This document shows positions 57,836 to 64,000 of a stretch of 64,000 bases of DNA, piece after piece (position 1 is the stretch's first letter; the number at the start of each line of letters is the position of its first letter). The notes beneath the pieces were generated by a model. That model did no database searches. It was not told where the DNA came from and was given only the letters and a program-made list of their open reading frames with translations. The translations under genes were made by a program, and so were the position numbers. Origin of the DNA: Ailurus styani (Eukaryota > Chordata > Mammalia > Carnivora > Ailuridae); contig LNAC01000109.1 of the NCBI GenBank assembly GCA_002007465.1, positions 4,136,432 to 4,200,431 of the forward strand, written 5' to 3'.

Positions 57836-59638
57836 TAAGTCTTCCTAAGGCCAAGTCTGGTTTATGCCAAGGTGCTTTGTTTTTCCAGAGCTCCAGTTTT
57901 AACATCATGGCAGGAACTGAGCCTGATCACCAGGTCACGGGGTTCTAGAAGCGGGCGAGAAGAATCCAGACTTGAGGCTTACAATGCCTAATCTCCCGTC
58001 TCGCCTTGGCGAGGGGCTCCCGGCTGTGTGAATCCTTTCTGTTTGATTTTTTTTCTGCACCGTGATCACCAAAGTCACCTTTCTCTTGTAACCTGGACAA
58101 GCCACCTGTGTGTGTTCCATGGACTTTCTCAGGCTCTGGCTTTCTCTTGGCATCCTTTTTATGTTAAGCATTTGATATAAATGGCCTGTCCAGTGTCTTC
58201 CCTCAACTACTCTGTTGAGTGAAGCACGTGGGGGTGAGCATCATATTTTCATATCCACTTCCTGAGTCGCTGTCCCTGTGAGCTCTCAGTCACCCTGCTT
58301 CATTCCCAGCTCCTACNTCATCAAAGAAACATACATGGTGTTTTTAAGTTGTTTAGGTTAATTTTACTATGGCAGTTTACTCCTTTCTGATAAAGTGATT
58401 AACTGAAGTTTGGGGCACGTATTTTTTCCCTAATATATGAGGTGAGTATACAAATCAAAGAAACAAACACAACAACAACAAAACCACACGCACACACAAA
58501 CACAATAAAATAAAATTAAATCCCAAGATCTTGGAACCAATGGAGATCTTACAGAAAGCACCAGTCACAGGACACTCCACCCGCAGACCCAGGTTGAGCT
58601 CTTCATAAGGGATTGATTTCCCTGAGCCACGAATTCCATCCACGTTCACACAGAATATAGAAGAGACACTTGGAGCAGAAAGAAGAGGCACGCTTTGAGG
58701 ATAATTCATGGTCACAGAGAATCCATCCTCTCTCAGTTGTGTGTGCTTGCTGTGAATGCCAATGATAATTCTTCCGATTTATAGAATATTCCCTGGAATA
58801 GAAAGGAGAGTCTGGGATAAATGGAGGAATATTGGAGCTATTGTAGACTTGATGCCAAAATAAAATAATCATGAGAAACAAACACGATAGGATCGAGACC
58901 TTTGGGAACCCATTTTCTTCACCAGATTTTGCCTTCTCACAGCCTCGCACCGGTCTTTTCCTTCTAATGAATTCATCAGCTGAGAGAAGCTGTCTTGTAG
59001 GACATGCATGTCATCTAGCAAGTAGGGATGAAGGATCAAGCGTTTTCCACATGCAAGTGCTTCAAATTCAAAATAGCTTTTGGTCTCTTGTACTGAGTGA
59101 GCAGATGGCTTGTTTCGATGATTGGAAAATAGTAAAAAAGAATACAGAGTTTAACTGGGGGAGCCAAAGAGCTGAGCTGCAGTTCTTTCCCAGCATTTCT
59201 AGATCATCTTCCGAAGAGACACTGTCTAACATAAATAGTACCCCTTGAGGTCCTTGGTTGTATTTCCAGATATTATCAGCCTCTTCAAGTTCTTTTACAT
59301 TCATGATGGCATTTTTTATAGCATGTATGTAATTATACATATTTATAATAATCGTGATATATTTATTTCAAGGTCCCACTTCTATAGGGCTCTGCCCCTT
59401 TCCCCAAAGAGTATCTACCTCTCTTCCTCGATCTGGCAGAGCCCCATTCACGTGGGTTACAGAGGGTGCGTGACAGAGGGTGGGGAGTGAGGACTGATTA
59501 TATTACAGGGGAGAAAACAGTTTCCCATTGAACACCAGACATTATATTCTATAAATGTATTGGCCTCTTCCTAACACGGGAAGGCTCTTATTGGCTATAT
59601 GTCCCTTGGTAGAGCCTTCTGCTATAGTCTCTCTGGAC
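57836..59638. other. Unassigned DNA with conflicting open frames
   Basis: No recognised repeat or exon. Frames of 86-125 codons occur on both strands between 58455 and 59340, including a minus frame open from about 59155 to 58883 without an early Met. A single N at 58317 has no duplicated flank. A CA/AAC-rich patch lies at 58468-58506. Confidence 0.3.
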
Positions 59639-59798
59639 CAGTGGTTCTCCGACTTGGCTTTATATTAGAATCACCTAAAATCTCTTTTAAAGATCCAGTG
59701 CCCCAGACCAAATTAAATCAGGATCCCAGGGATGAGATCATTAGCATGGTTAGTCTCCCCAGTGGATTCTAGCATTCAGCAAAGTTCGAGAACCCCTG
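59639..59798 (+). mobile_element. MER5-type hAT-Charlie element
   Basis: 'cagtggttctccgacttggc', 'agaatcacctaaaatctctt', 'aagatccagtgccccagacc', 'cagcaaagttcgagaacccc': a MER5A/B-like short DNA transposon with matching end motifs (cagtggttctc... and ...gagaacccctg). Flanks share only part of an 8-bp duplication. Confidence 0.82.
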
Positions 59799-59810
59799 CT
59801 CTAGGTATTT

Positions 59811-59965
59811 CTTTCTTTCTTTTTTAAGATTTTTATTTGAGAGGGAGAGGGAGAAGCAGACTTCCTGCTGAGCCAGGAGCCTGACGTGGGACTTGATCTC
59901 AGGACCCTGAGATCATGACCTGTGCCAAAGGCAGGCGCTCAACCAACTGAGCCACCCAGGCACCC
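59811..59965 (-). mobile_element. Carnivora SINE abutting MER5, minus strand
   Basis: 'taagatttttatttgagagg', 'agcagacttcctgctgagcc', 'gagatcatgacctgtgccaa', 'actgagccacccaggcaccc'. Imperfect target duplication cctgctctaggtattt / ccctactctagatgttt. Confidence 0.93.
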
Positions 59966-60655
59966 CTACTCTAGATGTTTTGTAACACTTCCCTCTTACC
60001 TTTTTCCAGATCCCTGAAGTCTTCTAAGAGTTCCCAAGAAAACTAAAACTCCCTCTTGTTTATTAAGGAGCAATTCAGATATCTTATGTATATATACGTA
60101 CTTCCATGCTTTTGATCTCATACTAACGCATCCATGCTGTGCCGATGAGTCTTCGCTTTTTAGGGTCCCCCCAAATAGGCTGACGCAAAAGAGCTCTTTA
60201 CCCTGGAGACAGATGATGTCACCGGTCGAGAAAGCAGACACAGCTGCAGTCAGTTTTTGTTTCAAGGGCATTTTTTTTCCCTTCAGCGTACAGACGGAGA
60301 CAGTTCTTTGAACCCCTCGAATATAAAGGGCTTGCACATCTAAATACGTCTCTGTTTGTGCAGTGCCCACTTCTACCTCCCGGGGCGATGAGGACTTCCT
60401 TCTGCCCCAGCAGCAGGATCTCAGGGAAGGCTGTTCACCCCAAACTCACAAAGCCAGATCCTCCCTAGTGAGACCAAGGGCAGCTCCTGCCTGGGTGCCT
60501 GGGGCTGGACAAAATGAACTGGGAAGCGATTTTGATCTTTAACTCCTGGGGGTCTGATATCCCTGCACATGGGGTGGGCTGGGGTGGGGGAGCGAGCTGA
60601 CCCACAGGTGTGAACTGAACTTGACTAACCTCTGCTCTCCACATCTGTTCTCTCT
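59966..60655. other. Unassigned DNA
   Basis: A 124-codon minus frame (59996-60370) has no recognised domain; no repeat seen. A G-rich patch lies at 60570-60595. Confidence 0.35.
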
Positions 60656-60975
60656 GCCTTGGTGTTATTTGGCATTTTAATAGACACTTTTATTAAAGAC
60701 GGGCTGAGAGCAGATGCCAGTGGGAAAGCATACTTTTCTTACAGCTTTGTCTGGCCAAGCCTGTTCTATCACCCTAGATGTAGCCTTTCCAGAACAAACA
60801 ATATCTTCAGCCTCTATACCCAGATGCTTCGGGGGTCTCGTAAAGATGCGAGCGAGTGCCTGCGGGGGTGTTTTTGGAAGGCTAATTACTAAAGCAGCGA
60901 GGAGCTCTCCAAGACACAGGCTGAAGGCTTCAGTTAATGGGACACCTTGTGCCACTAAGTTGGCAGTAGAGGTGG
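60656..60975. promoter_or_regulatory. Candidate conserved non-coding element
   Basis: Repeat-free stretch with 'gcattttaatagacactttt', 'ccagaacaaacaatatcttc' (forkhead-like AACAAACA), 'ggaaggctaattactaaagc' and 'ggcttcagttaatgggacac'. Overlapping open frames in both directions (60659-60892, 60677-60955, 60714-60983) make coding unlikely but low stop density is notable. Confidence 0.3.
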
Positions 60976-61498
60976 TCTTCTAAAATCATAGCAGGAAAGG
61001 GTAGTTTTCTGTTTTAGAAACCACCAGTTCTCAGCCCCAGAGTTGCAAACTACTGTTGTCTCATCGTAACTGGCTATTAGATGTTCATATTCGTGAATCA
61101 TTTACTTTTTAAAACACGTTCCAGTAGATTCAACGTTATTTTTATATTTAAAAAAAAAAATCCGTCTCTCATTTGGATTCCAATACGCTTCCACGAACCT
61201 GACGGAAAGGCACGGAGTTCCAGCGAATGCCTGGAATCCTGCATGACACGGCGTCTGCCCGTGGTAATGGGTCCCACATGCCATCCATCACGTGTGCAGG
61301 GGAGAAAGGTTGAGAACCATTGGGATAATTAATGGGGTAATAGGCAGTTAAGATCAAGAAGACTTAAGTCAGAATTGCACGAATGATCACCTTCTTTCCA
61401 CCGTGTGCTGTTCCTGGCTTGGGTTAGGATTTCTACGCCCAGGAAATTATCCTCTTTGTCTTCTCTGTTTAATGGTGATTTAGCCACTGTCCTTTCAG
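60976..61498. other. Unassigned DNA
   Basis: No repeat assigned with confidence. The patch ending 'gaaaggttgagaaccattgg' near 61321 resembles the end of a MER5-like element. Confidence 0.3.
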
Positions 61499-61577
61499 GT
61501 GCTAATGTCCTACGGGGTGGGGGCCTGGCCTTGGCTCTAAGGTCAGTTTTTGATGGGGTTTCATCGATGATGGCCAG
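61499..61577 (+). other. Possible 79-nt internal exon (weak)
   Basis: A pyrimidine-rich acceptor 'actgtcctttcag' ends at 61498 and a strong donor 'gccag|gtaagtct' starts at 61578. The 79 nt between have one open phase. GT-AG pairs of this quality also arise by chance; no homologous protein is recognised. Confidence 0.2.
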
Positions 61578-62370
61578 GTAAGTCTCTGCAGTCAGAGGTG
61601 GAGGACCAACAGGAAAAGGCTTTTGCACAATCCAGACTCAAATATTTATCGATGCAATAAATGAATGGAATAACCCATGACATAAACATGCACAGGGTGA
61701 CGTGAAGAGGTTACCATTCCCTTTCCCCCTACCTCTTCCCCGTAGCAAATTGCCTTGTATTCCCTGCTCTCAGAGAGGGAAGAGCGGCTGCTTGATAAAG
61801 TGTAGGCGAGGTATAGAAGGGGTTCATTCTGGGGATCTGACCATCTTCCCCCCATGAGAGGTGGTTAAGCAGGTGCGTGCGTGTGTGTTGCTTCTGACTC
61901 TGGTGTTGGAGCCTGAACTCAGGAGAGCGGGCAGTTGTGAAGGCATGGTGGGTGTGAAGGGTGAGGCAGTGAGAGCAACCGGGACCCACGTTCTCCTCCG
62001 GGGTCACCCATGTAACCAACCAGCCAACACAGGGGTCTGCTGGAGCCGTCTGCTGCGGGCCTGAATATGCAGCCATCCCAGCGGTCGGAAAACCTGGAGG
62101 TGAGCCAGCTTGCACAGGACAGAGGTGATGACAAACACGGTACTGCTTGAATTTCACCTTCCCAGATCTCGCACTGAGCACCCCAAGGCCAGTCTAACCC
62201 AGCACCGTCTGGGGAAGCATAACCTGAGGATGTAGTTCTAGCCTCGGCATGTGGACACGTGGTCCCCCTCTGTGGCATTTGTCACCTTCTCACCGAGTGG
62301 ATGTTTGGGGCTGCCAGTGTTTTTATTTAACCACCGTGCTATTTCAAAAATTCCAATGGTTTGGCACAGG
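61578..62370. other. Unassigned unique DNA
   Basis: GC-richer unique sequence. Minus frames 61729-62181 (150 codons) and 61919-62278 (119 codons) overlap in different phases and are not recognised. Confidence 0.35.
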
Positions 62371-62410
62371 TGGGTTTTTTTTTTTAATTTTTAATTTTTA
62401 ATTTTTTTTA
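62371..62410 (+). repeat. T/A-rich (TTTTTAA)n tract
   Basis: 'tttttttttttaatttttaa' units; simple sequence. Confidence 0.85.
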
Positions 62411-62584
62411 CACCTCTGTCTTCTGTGGAGGGCTTTTTCGGTGTTCTGGGGTGGGGATTCTCAGCAGAGAGAGAGCTCTGGGTCCCTGATTGGATCGACC
62501 AGAATTTTGACTTTTGCTTTTATCTACTTTCTGTATTGGACTTCTCCGCGTGATTTCCCTTGTAGAAAACTTACATGTTACTGC

Positions 62585-62665
62585 TTAAGGAGAAAGAAAA
62601 AAAGACAGAATGGCAGGAGAGCAGAGAGGGAGGAAGGGAGAAGGAAAGGAAGGAAGGAAGGGGGA
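62585..62665 (+). repeat. Purine (GGAA/GAAA)n tract
   Basis: Almost all A and G over ~80 bp ('aaggaaaggaaggaaggaag'). The 87-codon frame across it is compositional. Confidence 0.85.
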
Positions 62666-63002
62666 AAATTTAACAAAGGAGGAGGGGACAAAGCACTAAC
62701 GTAGAGAATCATGATTTAACCTTCCAACTATGGTCCTCCATATTTGCCCAAATTTGTCTTCTAGTACCAACCCAGCATCTGCTTTCAGGTGGGTCTCTTA
62801 TCCGTCTCCAAGGGACTGTGTTCATTACCAATTTCAACACTTGGCTCTTAGATTTTTTTTTTTTTTGGGTCTAGAATGATCCCTCTCGCTTTGCGTTTCC
62901 TAAGGCAACTGTAGACCAGTGTTGTCCCTGGATTAAGATAAAGAGGTGCAGACTTGTGTGCCAGAAAAGAGGGGAAGACGAAGGCAAGTTTCCATTTCCT
63001 TT

Positions 63003-63005
<3 letters not shown>

Positions 63006-63041
<36 letters not shown>

Positions 63042-63051
63042 CGCGCGCGCA
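63006..63051 (+). repeat. (AC)n followed by (GC)n dinucleotide repeat
   Basis: About 17 AC units run directly into a GC-repeat ('ggcgcgcgcgcatacg'). Alternating purine-pyrimidine DNA of this length is a classic Z-DNA-forming and length-polymorphic sequence. Confidence 0.95.
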
Positions 63052-63207
63052 TACGGGCCCATGTATGTCACGATATACTTTCATGTTGACTTTTATGTAA
63101 ATAGCTCAATATCTATACATTTATATGTAAATAACTATCTCCTTGAATTAGATAAAGTTACAAATATATCAGAAGCCAACTTGAAGAGGGGCAGAGGTAT
63201 GTTGGTA

Positions 63208-63325
63208 GCATTCATTATTAAGTGTCTCCTGAGCCCTGGTCTCATAATTATTACCTCATTTAAATTTCAAAGCAACCATAAGATGTAGGAGTCATGAGCC
63301 TCATATAACCAGTTTATTGGGGAGT
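63208..63325 (-). repeat. MIR fragment, minus strand
   Basis: 'gcattcattattaagtgtct', 'cctgagccctggtctcataa', 'ttattacctcatttaaattt', 'ccagtttattggggagtcta' follow the complement of the MIR 3' half. Confidence 0.78.
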
Positions 63326-63772
63326 CTAAACTCTTCGTGGGACCAGCATGAAACAGTTTTATTTTTTCTAATAACCTCCGCAACCACATTCTCTATTCTG
63401 GGCAGTGGGGGTGTCTAATGACATCTCAGCTAGAGTCTATGACTTTTCGGTCTCTCTTGGTTTTTTGAAGTGTCTCATTTGAGTTCTGAAGAGTCGGTCC
63501 TGTTTATTTAAAGCCTTCAGTCTGATGCCTAATAACTTCTGTCTTTTCCCTCCCGCCTGGGTGGGCTGACCCTGTGGCTGTGGTGGCTGAGGGAGAAGGA
63601 GGACTGGGCTGGGTGGTCTCCTCTCACACCGCTCCCCTTCCCTCCCTTTTGCCTGCCCTCCTTCCTCCTCTCCCGCTGTGGTTGGAAAGTCAGAGAGAGA
63701 AGACAGAAATCTTTTTACTGAATGCTCTTCATGAGGTCGCAGTGCTTGCCTTGAAGACTCGTATATGCTGCT
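63326..63772. other. Unassigned DNA, possible 3' UTR side
   Basis: No repeat recognised. If the minus-strand frame ending at 63773 is real, this would be its 3' UTR or downstream intron. It includes a C/T-rich plus-strand tract at 63628-63672. I see no clear AATAAA on the minus strand within the first 100 bases after the stop. Confidence 0.3.
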
Positions 63773-64000
63773 TTAACTCATTTCTTTGGACTCTGTGTTT
63801 TTGAGTGGTGGTTCCAAGATGCCAACTTGACAGGGACCTCGTCCCAAGCGGTTCTCTTCTGTCTGTATGATCCCTTGTATGATCTGCTCCCACTCTTCTG
63901 TTGTGTGTGCCTTTTCGTCCTCAAGTTGAAGACAGTCCCGGGTAAGACGGTTGCTGAAAATCTCATCTGTCCTCCGCAGTTGAGTTTGGAGCCCACCAGT
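63773..64000 (-). CDS. Partial 3' coding exon or retrocopy, unknown protein
   Basis: Reading the minus strand from the last base of the window gives 75 sense codons and then TAA (complement of 63773-63775). The peptide is rich in Glu, Gln, Arg and Thr, with spaced hydrophobics: Leu4, Leu8, Ile14/Phe15, Leu19, Leu24/26, Trp37, Ile40/41, Ile44/45, Leu52. It contains 'LRRTDEIFSNRL' (8-19) and 'TTEEWEQIIQGIIQTEENRL' (33-52), then a Gly/Pro-rich tail. That looks like the end of a coiled-coil protein. It could be the last coding exon of a gene lying to the right, or a piece of a processed pseudogene. A second minus phase is also open for 72 codons, which weakens the case. I do not recognise the protein. 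The frame runs off the window, so no start or splice acceptor can be seen. Confidence 0.38.
   Translation of the reverse strand, partial: TGGLQTQLRRTDEIFSNRLTRDCLQLEDEKAHTTEEWEQIIQGIIQTEENRLGRGPCQVGILEPPLKNTESKEMS

Noticed and set aside
58455..59340. Frames on both strands considered as a processed pseudogene
   Set aside because: At least five mutually conflicting frames; no A tail or TSD found and no protein family recognised.
61729..62278. 150- and 119-codon minus frames
   Set aside because: Two phases open over the same DNA, no recognisable protein, no exon boundaries.

Overview
The window is vertebrate nuclear DNA from a carnivoran mammal, most likely a mustelid (ferret, mink, otter or badger group). 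The evidence is about thirty tRNA-derived Carnivora SINEs (SINEC/CAN). The youngest of them carry the arm I know from mustelids: a 'cctgggtggctcagtgggtt' head, a 'ctctgcctgcctctctgcc' arm and a (AAATA)n AATAAA-rich tail. The dog SINEC_Cf form is absent. Carnivore-type LINE-1 3' ends and ancient mammalian repeats (L1M, L2, MIR, MLT1, MER5/hAT) fill much of the rest. There are no bacterial-style operons, no rRNA or intact tRNA genes, and no CRISPR array.

I recognise no complete protein-coding gene. Most open frames are short, overlap repeats, or look like chance. The best coding candidate is a 75-codon, Glu/Gln/Arg-rich open frame on the minus strand that enters from the right edge and stops at 63773. 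The window therefore reads as intergenic or intronic DNA, possibly with the 3' exon of a gene (or a retrocopy) at its right end.

Layout. 1-1180: T-rich unassigned DNA. 1480-7640: an old plus-strand L1M, roughly 6 kb including insertions (endonuclease part, RT part, 3' UTR), broken by several SINEs and an MLT1 LTR. 7654-7970: a SINE that was itself split by an mRNA 3'-end retrocopy. 8-13 kb: a SINE, MIRs and two stretches that look like conserved regulatory DNA. 13.9-14.7 kb: old minus-strand L1. 15-20 kb: unassigned DNA, L2, MIRs and a candidate enhancer. 20-30 kb: L2, SINEs, a hAT element, MaLR LTR pieces, L1 fragments and a carnivore L1 3' end. 32-36.3 kb: old L1 plus a young 5'-truncated L1 with perfect target-site duplications. 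37-46 kb: scattered SINEs, a second young L1, MIR and L2. 46.9-47.2 kb: a 308-bp imperfect palindrome. 47.2-50 kb: two more minus-strand L1s, one with a nested SINE. 50-55 kb: mostly unassigned DNA with an L1-like AT-rich remnant. 55.7-56.9 kb: a run of head-to-tail SINEs. 57-64 kb: unassigned DNA with possible regulatory stretches, a MER5, a (CA)n(GC)n tract and the candidate coding exon.

Seven single-N positions mark assembly joins. Six of them sit in or beside near-perfect direct duplications of 92-215 bp, which look like unmerged contig ends rather than biology.

No 'new system' in the sense of cooperating genes is visible. The noteworthy structures are the retrocopy-in-SINE nest, the large palindrome, the edge exon, an undescribed ~260-bp direct repeat pair, and the homeobox-motif-rich candidate conserved elements. 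Repeat family names come from remembered consensus sequence, not from a database run.
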